Source: FCB group bacterium (GTDB taxonomy: Bacteria > Zixibacteria > MSB-5A5 > GN15 > JAAZOE01). From it: 43,517 nucleotides of DNA. Shown one piece after another: positions 31,334-40,155 of the stretch. The translations under genes and the position numbers were made by a program. Under the pieces are notes generated by a model. It did no database searches. It was given only the letters and a program-made list of their open reading frames with translations, and was not told the DNA's origin. Numbering within the stretch: the stretch's first letter is position 1; each line of letters opens with the position of its first letter. The stretch spans positions 1-43,517 of the forward strand of contig JAAEQF010000662.1 of NCBI GenBank assembly GCA_024231695.1. Reading direction: 5' to 3'.

Positions 31334-33346
31334 TCAATCGAAAAATTTCCAATTAACTCCCCAACTATAATGCCAGCCGGCATAACCATATCCTTGTGGC
31401 TGAAAATGAAACTGGTTGAGCAGATTGTCGATTTTGTAATAAAAGGTCAAGTCCTTCAAAGCGGCATTGAATCCGGCCGTTACCAGAGCGGTCGTTTCCA
31501 ACTCTTCCATTTTGTACGACAGCGGCTTTTCGGTATAAGCAATATCGGCAAACAGGCGCAGTTTGATCTTGTAGCGGGCCACGAAGTGGCGCAGCCCCAG
31601 TTGCCCGTAAACCTGCCAGCGCGGAGAATAAGGCGGGCGGTCGCCCCAACGGTCGGTATCGACTCGGCGTCCGGACAGGGAAACCAAGCCGAAAAACGGC
31701 CCCAGCCGGTCAAACGATCCGCTGATATTCAGATCGGCAAATGTTCCGTCGTCGTTGTCGGGAAAAACCTCAAGCCCCGAATTGTCACCGTAAAGGCGAT
31801 CATAATAAATCAAATCATCAAGCCTTCCGGCATTGAATGCAACCGAGAAACTCGCCCTTTCGGCACAATAGGCGACCGAGGCGTTACCGGTCAGACGCTT
31901 TTCGGCCTCAAGATCGGGATTGCCGTGTTCACGATAAAAGCCACTCAACGAACCGGTACTGCCGATCACATCGCCTCTCTCATCAGCATATAGATCGGCC
32001 AGGTCAGGTCGGCGGCCGGTCAGGCCGATGCTGAAAACCGTTTTCCATTGAGGAGACAAATTTGCCGATAATCCGGCAACACCTTCAAATATAGTCTGGT
32101 CATCCTCGGCCATGCCGGTTCGCCCAAAGACAAACCAGCGGGCACCGAAGCGGTCAAACTGGCCGGCCAGAGTGGTATGACCAAAGAGGCGGCTTTCATC
32201 CAGCTGATTAAGATCATATTGTTCCCGGCCGACTCGGAAGGATATTTCATAAACGGCTCCGGCCTGCGGGCGAGTATAGACGGCATCAAAAATATCACGA
32301 CGCGGTTTAATAACCCGATAAAAGGAATTGCCCGAGCGGGAATAATCGGTACGTCCCATCTGTAGTTGATAGATGCCGGCAAGCTGCCCGCCCAGAATCT
32401 CCTGCCGGGTTGCTGACGCGACAAAATGATGGTCCCGACGGTCACGCTGAAATGTGAATCCGCCCGAATCGGGTTCGACCGGAAAACCGCCTTCACGATG
32501 ATAGGCGTTGAGATAAAACTCGAAAGTTGTCTTTCGCCCCTGTCTTTTTATCATGCGGCCATTGAGATTATACATGTCGTCGTCGGCCACAGGATTTAGC
32601 CCATCGGCCGTGCGATAGTCCGTGGTTACCGACAACCCAAAATCGGGATTGAACATCCGCCCGATACGGGCTCGGGTATAGGCATAACCATAAGAACCGC
32701 GTTCCACGGTGAACTCGGAACGGGCCATATCCTCAGGCAGTGGCATCGGTTCCAGATAAAGCATGGCCAGTCCGCCGCCGGGTGAGGCGAAAGCAGACAA
32801 CGGACCTTCGAGTAAACGAGCCGAGACGATATCACCGGTGCGAATGTCATCGAAATCGATTTTGCCGTCGGCCGGAATGACCCGGTCATACGGTCGGATT
32901 TCATACGCTCCCGCCTGCACGTTGAGCTGCCCGGCGGTCAAGCCGAAAGGCGCCACTGTGGTCCGAAAAGGCCACTCAGAATAGGTTTCGGTGAAATATG
33001 AAGTTTCACTTTTCAAAAAACCGGCCGCGTTGCGCGGATATAAATCATATTGGTTGACGTCAAAATTATGCACTTGGGCGCAAAAATAACCGGTCAGGCT
33101 GTCGAGCATCCTTATCGGCGGAGGCAGGGGCTCCGGCTGATCCGTCAACGCAAGTGAATCATAAAGACCCAGACTGTCGCCGCCCGCGATCGAATCGCCG
33201 GGGGGAAGAGGAAAAGGCACGGCCGTTTCGCCCGTTGTGTCAACTAATAGGCTGTCGGCAGGAGGAATCGGTTCGGCCGCCGGGAAGACAGTCATAGCCA
33301 GCAGAAACGCAGCCGTCAAGGCCAATATATAAAGCCCGGCTTTCAA
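31334..33346 (-). CDS. TonB-dependent receptor-like outer-membrane protein coupled to an ECF S component
   Basis: A 670-residue outer-membrane barrel. The start is TTG 33346, because AAAGGAG is 8 nt upstream and the TTG overlaps the TGA stop of the previous gene (TTGA). An earlier in-frame ATG at 33391 lies inside the ECF gene. A signal peptide (KAGLYILALTAAFLLAMTVF) precedes a Pro/Asp-rich spacer, a plug-like segment (about 100-215, with GPLSAFASPGGGLAMLYLEP in the place of a receptor plug) and a barrel with Tyr/Phe-rich strands ending WGVNWKFFD. The plug is shorter and less typical than in the 448-3387 receptor. Translational coupling to an ECF vitamin-transporter subunit suggests vitamin or cofactor uptake, which is inference. 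Confidence 0.75.
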   Translation of the reverse strand: MKAGLYILALTAAFLLAMTVFPAAEPIPPADSLLVDTTGETAVPFPLPPGDSIAGGDSLGLYDSLALTDQPEPLPPPIRMLDSLTGYFCAQVHNFDVNQYDLYPRNAAGFLKSETSYFTETYSEWPFRTTVAPFGLTAGQLNVQAGAYEIRPYDRVIPADGKIDFDDIRTGDIVSARLLEGPLSAFASPGGGLAMLYLEPMPLPEDMARSEFTVERGSYGYAYTRARIGRMFNPDFGLSVTTDYRTADGLNPVADDDMYNLNGRMIKRQGRKTTFEFYLNAYHREGGFPVEPDSGGFTFQRDRRDHHFVASATRQEILGGQLAGIYQLQMGRTDYSRSGNSFYRVIKPRRDIFDAVYTRPQAGAVYEISFRVGREQYDLNQLDESRLFGHTTLAGQFDRFGARWFVFGRTGMAEDDQTIFEGVAGLSANLSPQWKTVFSIGLTGRRPDLADLYADERGDVIGSTGSLSGFYREHGNPDLEAEKRLTGNASVAYCAERASFSVAFNAGRLDDLIYYDRLYGDNSGLEVFPDNDDGTFADLNISGSFDRLGPFFGLVSLSGRRVDTDRWGDRPPYSPRWQVYGQLGLRHFVARYKIKLRLFADIAYTEKPLSYKMEELETTALVTAGFNAALKDLTFYYKIDNLLNQFHFQPQGYGYAGWHYSWGVNWKFFD

Positions 33347-33867
33347 GCTCCGGACTCCTTTGCGGCGATCTTGACGGTCAACGGATAGCAAACCGGGAAA
33401 ATCAAAAGATTAGAAACGATGGTGGCCAATGAAAACCCCAGACCGGCCATCAGGTAGGTCCAGGACTGGCCGTAGAGCAGCGTATCAACGCCGTTGACGA
33501 TCAACTGAAAGGATAACCCGGCCGCCAGACCCAATAAAGCAAATAGGGCAAAGCCGGCGGGAGTGGTTTTCCTTAGTTGCGAAGATTTATAAACGGATGC
33601 ACCCAGCGCGCCGACGATCATCATCCCGCCAATCTGGGCCAGGGTCATCGGCAATGGAGCCATACCGAATGGATTGAAAAAGGTCCAGAGGAATTCACCT
33701 ACCCCGCCGACAATCAGGCCAGCGCGAAGGCCCCAGATTGCACCGGAAATGAAAATAACAATAAAGATAAGACTGACATTGGGAATATAAAAACTGGCCA
33801 AAGCGGCCACATAAGCCAGAGCCGAGAATAGGGCCACCCTGGCTGCCTGCTTTCCACCTGAAATCAT
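33343..33867 (-). CDS. ECF transporter S component (vitamin-type substrate-binding membrane subunit)
   Basis: A 174-residue inner-membrane protein with about six hydrophobic helices and no N-terminal signal extension. The start pattern (AARVALFSALAYVAALASFY) and the following SLIFIVIFISGAIWGLRAGL ... GGVGEFLWTFFNPFG fit S components of energy-coupling-factor transporters, which bind vitamins or their precursors. The ATPase and T subunits are not in the window, so it would use a shared module elsewhere. The ATG overlaps the stop of the protease gene (ATGA), and its own TGA overlaps the TTG of the receptor gene. The substrate cannot be read; cobalamin, thiamin or another cofactor are options. 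Confidence 0.8.
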   Translation of the reverse strand: MISGGKQAARVALFSALAYVAALASFYIPNVSLIFIVIFISGAIWGLRAGLIVGGVGEFLWTFFNPFGMAPLPMTLAQIGGMMIVGALGASVYKSSQLRKTTPAGFALFALLGLAAGLSFQLIVNGVDTLLYGQSWTYLMAGLGFSLATIVSNLLIFPVCYPLTVKIAAKESGA

Positions 33868-35951
33868 CGCAAAACTACAAATTTCTTGACCTCGGTTTGA
33901 CCGGCGATATTAATCACGGCCAGATAGACCCCGGCCGCCACGGTTGTACCGGCATCGTTGGTGAAGTCCCACAGAACTTCGGTCTCCTTGCCAACGATTC
34001 CCTCTTCAATTTCCCTAATTTTTTCACCGGCAACAGTGAATACCGCCACCTCCATGACCCCGACAGCCGGATCATCTGCACCCAGATTGGCCTTGAAAGT
34101 CACGCCATCATGCAACTGCACCCAGGCCGGATTCGGATATGGATCGGCAATAAACCTGACGGATACACCCAGGGAAAAGACGGCATCGGAAATATCAAAA
34201 ACACCGGGATTATCGGCATCCGATACCCGCACCAGACAGTTGTTGGATGGGGCAATGACATTATTAGCCAAAACCGTATCGACTTCCCATTCGTAAATGA
34301 AATCGTTTATGGTTGTGTCAATAAGCGACCAGCTGTTACCGCTGTTGGCGGATATTTCGATAACAACCGAAGTGACCGAGTCACCGAAGTACCAATTGAT
34401 ATTATAGGTGTCGCCGACAAACAATTCATCACCGCCGTTCGGCCGCGATAGACCCTCTTCCAAAGGAGTGATGTTGATGGTGTAATCGATGCGTTGCGTG
34501 ATTGTATTGGCGCCCAAGACCGATGGGATGAGTACGATCTGCTCAAGTTCATTGGTGTTTTCAAAAATAATCTGAGTCGTCGATGAATCATACACAGTGG
34601 TGTCAATCGCAATCGAATCAGATATACCACCCCAGAATTTAACTACCTGCAATCCCCAGGGGTGAGTCCGGTCGGGATTGAACGATATGGCTATACCGTT
34701 CGGTAAATCCCTCAGAAGGACATAATTGGCTCCCAGATTATCCGGGTAAAGGCTGTCAAGTTCGACGCTGTTATAGGCGGTGATCGTGGCCGGATAAGCA
34801 GTTATTGGGGCCAAAAACTGCGGCAGTCGATACTCGTCTCCTTCGGGGAAATAATTTTCGGTATCAGCCCAGAGACCGGTAAATAAATTCCAGAGAGTGA
34901 ATTCGCGGAACAGGTCGTTCATATCCAGTGAGTCATCCGAACGCACCTTGATTATGCTGTCGGTCGCCTGCCACCAGTTCGGTCCGGCTTTTTCCCCGCA
35001 CCCGTCCCAAATGTCCTTGATGATGGACGATCCGAAATGCTCGGCCAGAAAAATCGGCCAGACCACAGCTCCGTACATATGTAGATTTCTGCGATCGGTG
35101 TAATCTGTGCCGCTCTGAATCGTACCGGTACGCAAAGACCACTGTGGGTAAGCATAGAAAAAGGGGACATAGTTATAGTAATCGTTGACGTAGGAATACA
35201 GTTCTTCTTCCATAAAGGTGGCCGACATTTCAATCCAGGCCGGATTCTGTGTCGGACCGGAACCTTCCAATTCGGTAACATCAATACCAAACTGGATAGT
35301 ATGGAGAAATTCATGGGCTGCTGTAACTCGTACTGCCCGAGTCGGATTCGACTCATATCCTGCAAATCCGTCATAGTCGTTTTCAAGGAACATATAGGAG
35401 GTGGCTGTCACCGGCAGAGTGGGGAGAATTTCATCGCGAACAGTGGCGCCATAGGCGAGAAAGTTGATGAAATAAACATCCATGCGGCCGTCACCGCCGT
35501 TAGTACCGTCAAACGGGGGGGCCGGGAAACCCATACCGTCCACTTCCCGCTGATAAACTTCCTCGAAAATCACGCCGGATTCGACGATAAAATTTGGAAC
35601 ACCCGCAACCACATTCTGAGAATCGAATTGATAGATTTCATTGGCGCCGTTGTCGGTGTAATGGAGAAGGAAATGAGTAGTTTCATAGGTGAATGACATG
35701 GTATCTTCGCGATCGGTAAAAGCGGCCTTACTCACCGCATCCTTGGGGCGTGTCGAACGCAGGTCGTTTATTATTGATGTTCCGCACTTTATCGGAGGCA
35801 TTTCTCCGGCGGCAACCTGCTGAGCGTAATCACTCATATAGGCGGCCGTTTCAGCATTGTACCGTTCCCACTCGTCAACGGACATTTCACCGGCCCAGAC
35901 GACACCCGACGCGACCAGCGCCATCAATATCAAACCAATCGTTTTCACCAT
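33864..35951 (-). CDS. Secreted MXAN_6640-type putative metalloprotease with C-terminal FlgD-Ig domain
   Basis: A 695-residue exported protein. Signal peptide (VKTIGLILMALVASGVVWAG) from ATG 35951; GGGAG is close (about 3 nt), so GTG 35948 is also possible. The zinc-protease motif HEFLH is at residues 213-217 within VTAAHEFLHTIQFG. Upstream, TYETTHFLLHYTDNG and GGDGRMDVYF fit the MXAN_6640 family. Around residues 520-620 is an Ig-like module (GLSRPNGGDELFVGDTYNINW). The last 85 residues (YPNPAWVQ ... VAVFTVAGEKIREI ... TTVAAGVYLAVI) are a FlgD-Ig/sorting-type domain as in the 3410-6730 protein. The substrate is unknown. It overlaps the ECF gene by 4 nt, an odd partner for a secreted protease. 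Confidence 0.85.
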   Translation of the reverse strand: MVKTIGLILMALVASGVVWAGEMSVDEWERYNAETAAYMSDYAQQVAAGEMPPIKCGTSIINDLRSTRPKDAVSKAAFTDREDTMSFTYETTHFLLHYTDNGANEIYQFDSQNVVAGVPNFIVESGVIFEEVYQREVDGMGFPAPPFDGTNGGDGRMDVYFINFLAYGATVRDEILPTLPVTATSYMFLENDYDGFAGYESNPTRAVRVTAAHEFLHTIQFGIDVTELEGSGPTQNPAWIEMSATFMEEELYSYVNDYYNYVPFFYAYPQWSLRTGTIQSGTDYTDRRNLHMYGAVVWPIFLAEHFGSSIIKDIWDGCGEKAGPNWWQATDSIIKVRSDDSLDMNDLFREFTLWNLFTGLWADTENYFPEGDEYRLPQFLAPITAYPATITAYNSVELDSLYPDNLGANYVLLRDLPNGIAISFNPDRTHPWGLQVVKFWGGISDSIAIDTTVYDSSTTQIIFENTNELEQIVLIPSVLGANTITQRIDYTINITPLEEGLSRPNGGDELFVGDTYNINWYFGDSVTSVVIEISANSGNSWSLIDTTINDFIYEWEVDTVLANNVIAPSNNCLVRVSDADNPGVFDISDAVFSLGVSVRFIADPYPNPAWVQLHDGVTFKANLGADDPAVGVMEVAVFTVAGEKIREIEEGIVGKETEVLWDFTNDAGTTVAAGVYLAVINIAGQTEVKKFVVLR

Positions 35952-35961
35952 GAACTCCCTA

Positions 35962-36801
35962 CTATTTCCGCCGGTTGTTAAGTTCCTGCCACCGGGCTGT
36001 AATATCCTGAAGATATTCAAACGGTACGTTTTGATCGCCGATATCACCGTACCGTCCTTTTCGATTATGGGAATCTGAACCGCCGCTGATGAACAAACCC
36101 AGCCGTTCGGCAATTTTGCGATATTTCCCTCGGGCTTGCGCTTTGTGGGCTGGATGGTATATCTCCAGTCCGTCCAGGCCGCTGGCGGCCAATTCCTCAA
36201 TCATGTCGTCCCGCTCCGATAACAGCGGGTGAGCCATAACGGCTACGCCTCCTGCCTCGTGTATTATATTAATCGCCTCGGCTGGCGTCAATTTGGCCTT
36301 GGGCACATAAACCGGCCCGCCGAGGTAAAGGTATTTGGCGAAAGCCTCGTTATACGACCCGACGAAACCCTCCTTGAGCATAATTTCTGCCAAATGAGGT
36401 CTGCCTATTGCCGCCTGCCCGGCCAGCTCAACCAATCGTTCGAAATCAACGTTCATTCCCAAACCGGCCATACGGGCTATCATTTTTTTACCCCGCTCAT
36501 GCCTGATTCGCCTAAACATTTCTATCGTTTCCTGCAAACGCGAGTCATCAATCCGAAACAGATAACCAAGAATATGTATATCCTCAATGGTTTTGGAAGC
36601 CGACAATTCGATGCCGGATAAAACCTGAATATCCTTGCCCCGGGCATATTCGATTGCGTCAGCGCAGCCGTCCAGGGCATCATGGTCGGTTATTGAAATT
36701 GCTTTCAATCCCATAGACAGCGAGTCATCGACTATTTGAATAGGCGTTTGCCTGCCGTCAGAATGGTCGCTGTGAATATGCAGGTCGATATAATCAGACA
36801 T
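35962..36801 (-). CDS. PHP-domain phosphoesterase
   Basis: A 279-residue metal-dependent phosphoesterase of the PHP superfamily (TrpH/YciV-like, where nucleotide or RNA 5' processing activity is known). Metal ligands: H8-x-H10-SDHSDG, D39-H40-D41 (ITDHD), E65 (SGIEL), then GRPHLA, MAHP and the C-terminal GSDSHN motif. The ATG overlaps the end of the formiminotransferase gene by 8 nt. The specific substrate (oligoribonucleotides, nucleotide 3'-phosphates or others) is not decided by sequence alone. Confidence 0.9.
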   Translation of the reverse strand: MSDYIDLHIHSDHSDGRQTPIQIVDDSLSMGLKAISITDHDALDGCADAIEYARGKDIQVLSGIELSASKTIEDIHILGYLFRIDDSRLQETIEMFRRIRHERGKKMIARMAGLGMNVDFERLVELAGQAAIGRPHLAEIMLKEGFVGSYNEAFAKYLYLGGPVYVPKAKLTPAEAINIIHEAGGVAVMAHPLLSERDDMIEELAASGLDGLEIYHPAHKAQARGKYRKIAERLGLFISGGSDSHNRKGRYGDIGDQNVPFEYLQDITARWQELNNRRK

Positions 36802-38329
36802 TCAGTATCTTTTGGTCAACGATGCGCAGGATATCCCCGGTCAACGCTTCTCCTCTGGCCTTATAACCCTCGATTTCGCCGGTAAGTTTCGTCACAAAAT
36901 CCTTATCTTCCATACCGGCGATATTGATCCGAACATTAAGGATGGCGCCGTCCATTCCGGCTTTGGCGCAAAGAGCGGCCACGCCCGCGTCGGAGATCGA
37001 ATTGACATTTCCCTTCTCAGCCACAACTTTAGTCAGAGAAAGAACCTCCAGCGATTTCTCGGCTACCTTAAGAGGTACCAGAGCCGCGCCCTTATTGGCC
37101 TCTTCAATACCCACCGCCCGAGCCTTGACTTCCGCCTCGGAATCTTTGGGTAGCTTGAAAGCCTCCATAACCTTGTCGAAAGCCTCTTTATCCTTGACGA
37201 TCAATTCGGTCAATTCCTGGCGAAGCGTTTCGGAGCGGGCCAGGATAGCGCTCAGTTCGTCATGCACCGACTTGTATTTTTTCTTGCTAACCGTCAAACG
37301 GCTGACCATAGAGGTCAACGCCGCGCCCAGTGATCCGGCCAGCGAGGCGACCGAACCACCGCCGGGAGCCGGTGAAGCCGAAGCCACATCATTGATGAAA
37401 TCATCAGTTGATTTTTCCTTTTCCTCGTCAGCCTGCCGGAGTTTCTCTTCCAGAATCTGATTCTTGGAGAAATTCTCGAGCTGGAGATACCATTCGGCGG
37501 CCTTAATCAAGGCTTCGTTAGGCACCAGGCCGATGATTTCCGATGATGTGACATTGATACCGTACCGGGCCGCTTCCAGTTTGATCGTTTCGAATACACG
37601 GTGCACTGGGGTTTTCTTGTAATTGACCAGGTTCATCGAAACCTGAACACAGCCACGATCCTCGATTTCGAAACCGAGAGCCTTGCAGTACATAAACCCG
37701 CCCGAGCGGGAACGGATTGCTTTGGCGATTTTATTGGCAATCTTGATATTGTCGGTGTCCAGATAGGCGTTGAATGCCACCAGCGGCAGCCTGACCCCGA
37801 TGGCCGTGGCTCCCGATTTAAGATTCATCTTGTTCGGGCCGTAATCGGGAGTACGCTTGGGGTCGCTGCCAATTGCTTCCGTCATTCCCTCGTATTCACC
37901 CTTACGCACCTTGGCCAGATTTTTCCGCGTCGGTTTGGTCGCGGATTCTTCATAGAGAAAAACCGGGATTTTCAGTTCGTTGCCGACCCGCTCGGCCAGT
38001 TCCTTGACCAGCTGTTTGCATTCGGCCACGGTGATTTCCGAGATTGGGATAAAGGGGCAAACGTCAGTAGCGCCCATACGCGGGTGTTCACCCGAGTGAG
38101 TCTGCATGTCGATAAGTTCGGCGGCCTTTTTGTAGGCCCGAAAGGCGGCTTCTTTGGCTTCCATCGGCGGACCGACAAAAGTGACCACGGCCCGGTTGTG
38201 GCTGGCATCCATCTCCATGTCGAGAAGAGTGATCCCTTCGACGGATGTGATCTCTTTCAGGATTTTATCTATAACTTCTGGGCGGCGTCCATCTGAAAAA
38301 TTAGGAACGCATTCGACTAACTGGGCCAT
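36794..38329 (-). CDS. Bifunctional glutamate formimidoyltransferase / formiminotetrahydrofolate cyclodeaminase
   Basis: A 511-residue fusion linking histidine catabolism to one-carbon metabolism. It transfers the formimino group of formiminoglutamate to tetrahydrofolate, then releases ammonia to give 5,10-methenyl-THF. The transferase part (about 1-300) has LVECVPNFSDGR and the catalytic H82 (EHPRMGATDVCPFIP), at the same number as in the mammalian enzyme. The cyclodeaminase part (about 312-505) has SASPAPGGGSVASLAGSLGAAL and all-helical structure. A short charged linker (EEKLRQADEEKEKS) joins them. GGAG is 7 nt before ATG 38329. Other histidine-utilisation genes (hutH, hutU, hutI) are absent here, so it may serve folate recycling. 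Confidence 0.93.
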   Translation of the reverse strand: MAQLVECVPNFSDGRRPEVIDKILKEITSVEGITLLDMEMDASHNRAVVTFVGPPMEAKEAAFRAYKKAAELIDMQTHSGEHPRMGATDVCPFIPISEITVAECKQLVKELAERVGNELKIPVFLYEESATKPTRKNLAKVRKGEYEGMTEAIGSDPKRTPDYGPNKMNLKSGATAIGVRLPLVAFNAYLDTDNIKIANKIAKAIRSRSGGFMYCKALGFEIEDRGCVQVSMNLVNYKKTPVHRVFETIKLEAARYGINVTSSEIIGLVPNEALIKAAEWYLQLENFSKNQILEEKLRQADEEKEKSTDDFINDVASASPAPGGGSVASLAGSLGAALTSMVSRLTVSKKKYKSVHDELSAILARSETLRQELTELIVKDKEAFDKVMEAFKLPKDSEAEVKARAVGIEEANKGAALVPLKVAEKSLEVLSLTKVVAEKGNVNSISDAGVAALCAKAGMDGAILNVRINIAGMEDKDFVTKLTGEIEGYKARGEALTGDILRIVDQKILNV

Positions 38330-38332
38330 GGT

Positions 38333-39319
38333 TTATCTCCGTTTTTTTGGCTTCGAAATCTGTTTTGTATATTCCCGGCCGAAAGCCTTAAGGCCCCAGG
38401 CCAGAAGAGGAATCATGAGTTCATGATGTCCGGTAAAGCTGTAACCTTTGCCGCCGTGCATTGTCGGACGATGAACGACGTTGGTCGCCGGACGGTATTG
38501 ATGAATCATATCAAAATTAGCGGTTATGATTTTATGTGGACGGCCATAGATGTTTCGGGCTACAGTCAAAGCCTTGAGAAACACTTCCGGCAGAATCACT
38601 GCCGAACCGATATTGATGAACACTCCGCCGTTTTCACCTTTGGAAATCTCATGAGCCAATATCTTGAAATCATGATGACTGGCACTCGCTGCCGCGGCCG
38701 GATCGAAACCGGGATGCTGGCAAACGATGTCGGTATCGACGGCCATATGAATCATGGCCGGGATGTGATAGCGATGGCAACAGGCCAACATAGAAATTTC
38801 CCGAAAGCGGGCTTTACGTTCATTAAGAATTTTCCCGGTCGCCTCGCCCAAACCAATTTTATTGTCGGCGGCGCAGGCGGTGATATCATTATAATGGGCG
38901 GCCGTTTCGGCCGACATCCCAAAACTGCCGTCGCCGATACCGGCGGCTACGTCTTCGGAAGTTTCCCCGATCAGCGCGATTTCGCTGTCATGAATGATAC
39001 CGGAACCATTGAGGCATATCCCGGTTATGTAACCGGCCTTGATCAGATCGATGATCAGTGGATTGAGACCGACTTTGATCAAATGACCACCGGCCATGAT
39101 AATCACCGGTTTGTTTTTACGGCGGGCATTGATTATGGCTTTTATCAGGGCTTTGAGGTCATTGGCTTTGAGAAATTTGGGCAGGCTGTCGAAAAAACCG
39201 ATTGCCCCGGCAGCCGATGGTATTTGTGCCTGATTGTGCGCGGCGGCCAACGATTTGCGGGACTTGAGCGATATCGTTTTTATCCGGTTCAGATCGACCG
39301 TTTCAAACCTGTCCGTCAA
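38333..39319 (-). CDS. Conserved protein, possibly deoxyhypusine-synthase-like; function unassigned
   Basis: A 328-residue soluble alpha/beta protein with a TTG start (39319) that overlaps the TGA of the DUF3108 gene (TTGA), behind GGAGGAG. No ATG occurs before about codon 76. Rossmann-like features: KPVIIMAGGHLIKVGL, YITGICLNGSGIIHDSEI, GETSEDVAAGIGDGSFGM, GGVFINIGSAVILPEVFLKA, HRPTMHGGKGYSFTGHHEL. The pattern recalls proteins annotated as deoxyhypusine-synthase-like, but I cannot find the catalytic Lys motif of true deoxyhypusine synthase (GGGxxKHH), and bacteria lack eIF5A. It could be an NAD-dependent or amidino/aminobutyl transferase homologue. It is 3 nt upstream of the formiminotransferase gene, so metabolism of a small nitrogen compound is possible. 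Confidence 0.5.
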   Translation of the reverse strand: MTDRFETVDLNRIKTISLKSRKSLAAAHNQAQIPSAAGAIGFFDSLPKFLKANDLKALIKAIINARRKNKPVIIMAGGHLIKVGLNPLIIDLIKAGYITGICLNGSGIIHDSEIALIGETSEDVAAGIGDGSFGMSAETAAHYNDITACAADNKIGLGEATGKILNERKARFREISMLACCHRYHIPAMIHMAVDTDIVCQHPGFDPAAAASASHHDFKILAHEISKGENGGVFINIGSAVILPEVFLKALTVARNIYGRPHKIITANFDMIHQYRPATNVVHRPTMHGGKGYSFTGHHELMIPLLAWGLKAFGREYTKQISKPKKRR

Positions 39320-40155
39320 AACTCCTCCAATTGTCCAATACTGTACTCGGTCAACTCGGCCGTGATCGAACCGACCACGACTTTCGATTTCATCATGACT
39401 GGCAGACGCAAACGATCATCGGTCAGCCAGACCGTCAACCGGCCTTCATGTTTGAAAATCCCGGCCGATTTCAGCAGCGGTTCGACGACGAGACAATCGA
39501 ATTCACCCGCCTTGGTCTTGATCTTTTCCCGGCGGTGGACTTTTACTTCCAATGGATAATTTTTCCCGTCAGTAAAATTATCGACATAAATAGGTTGATC
39601 CACTTCCAGCGGCTGAGTACGAATATAATACAAAATCGAAAGAGCGTCCTGAACGTAAGACTCGACGGTGATGGTATCGCCTTTGTACACGACCTTATGA
39701 TTGATCTGGTCGAACTCGTACTGGCGATGCGCCCGGTACTTGCCTTCGCGTAACTCCTTGTCGAATCGCCACGAAAAAAGGCCGACGGCATCTATAATCG
39801 ACTCAACCCGGTCTTTCACCGGATAAAACGATGAGAAAAATTTGTTGGAGCGGGCGGTAGTGACGATCTGATAGGCGGGCCGGTCGTTGAATTCCACCAG
39901 ATCCATGACCTCCATGATAGCCGATCCGGCATTGATAAAACCGTAGCCGATATCAAACTGCAATCTTTCCCCGACGCCAAAGGCGATATTTTCCACGTAA
40001 CGGCCGATGGCCTCATCTTCGGGTGACACCGGTTGAACGGGGAGGATGCTATCCTGAGCCACTCCATATTGCACGGAAAGGAAATAGACCAACGGGACTA
40101 CTCCGCAAGCGACGACAGTAAAAACCAGCATGTTCTTCAGCAAGGTCTTAATCAT
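39316..40155 (-). CDS. DUF3108 family envelope protein
   Basis: A 279-residue exported or membrane-anchored protein. An N-terminal hydrophobic segment (NMLVFTVVACGVVPLVYFLS) is followed by a DUF3108-type beta-domain: GERLQFDIGYGFINAGSA, AYQIVTTARSNKFFSSFYPV, DRVESIIDAVGL, RQYEFDQINHKVVYKG, LSILYYIRTQPL, and the close TVWLTDDRLRLPVMMKSKV. The family is widespread in Gram-negative envelopes, usually without known function; some members bind lipids or export factors. The start overlaps the phosphatase stop by 8 nt and the end overlaps the next gene by 4 nt. A signal anchor versus a cleaved signal is undecided. Confidence 0.82.
   Translation of the reverse strand: MIKTLLKNMLVFTVVACGVVPLVYFLSVQYGVAQDSILPVQPVSPEDEAIGRYVENIAFGVGERLQFDIGYGFINAGSAIMEVMDLVEFNDRPAYQIVTTARSNKFFSSFYPVKDRVESIIDAVGLFSWRFDKELREGKYRAHRQYEFDQINHKVVYKGDTITVESYVQDALSILYYIRTQPLEVDQPIYVDNFTDGKNYPLEVKVHRREKIKTKAGEFDCLVVEPLLKSAGIFKHEGRLTVWLTDDRLRLPVMMKSKVVVGSITAELTEYSIGQLEEF

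Noticed and set aside
38423-39559. 378-codon plus-strand ORF opposite two overlap-coupled genes
   Set aside because: It crosses the junction of the deoxyhypusine-like and DUF3108 genes, which have coherent starts and overlaps; no ribosome site or family.
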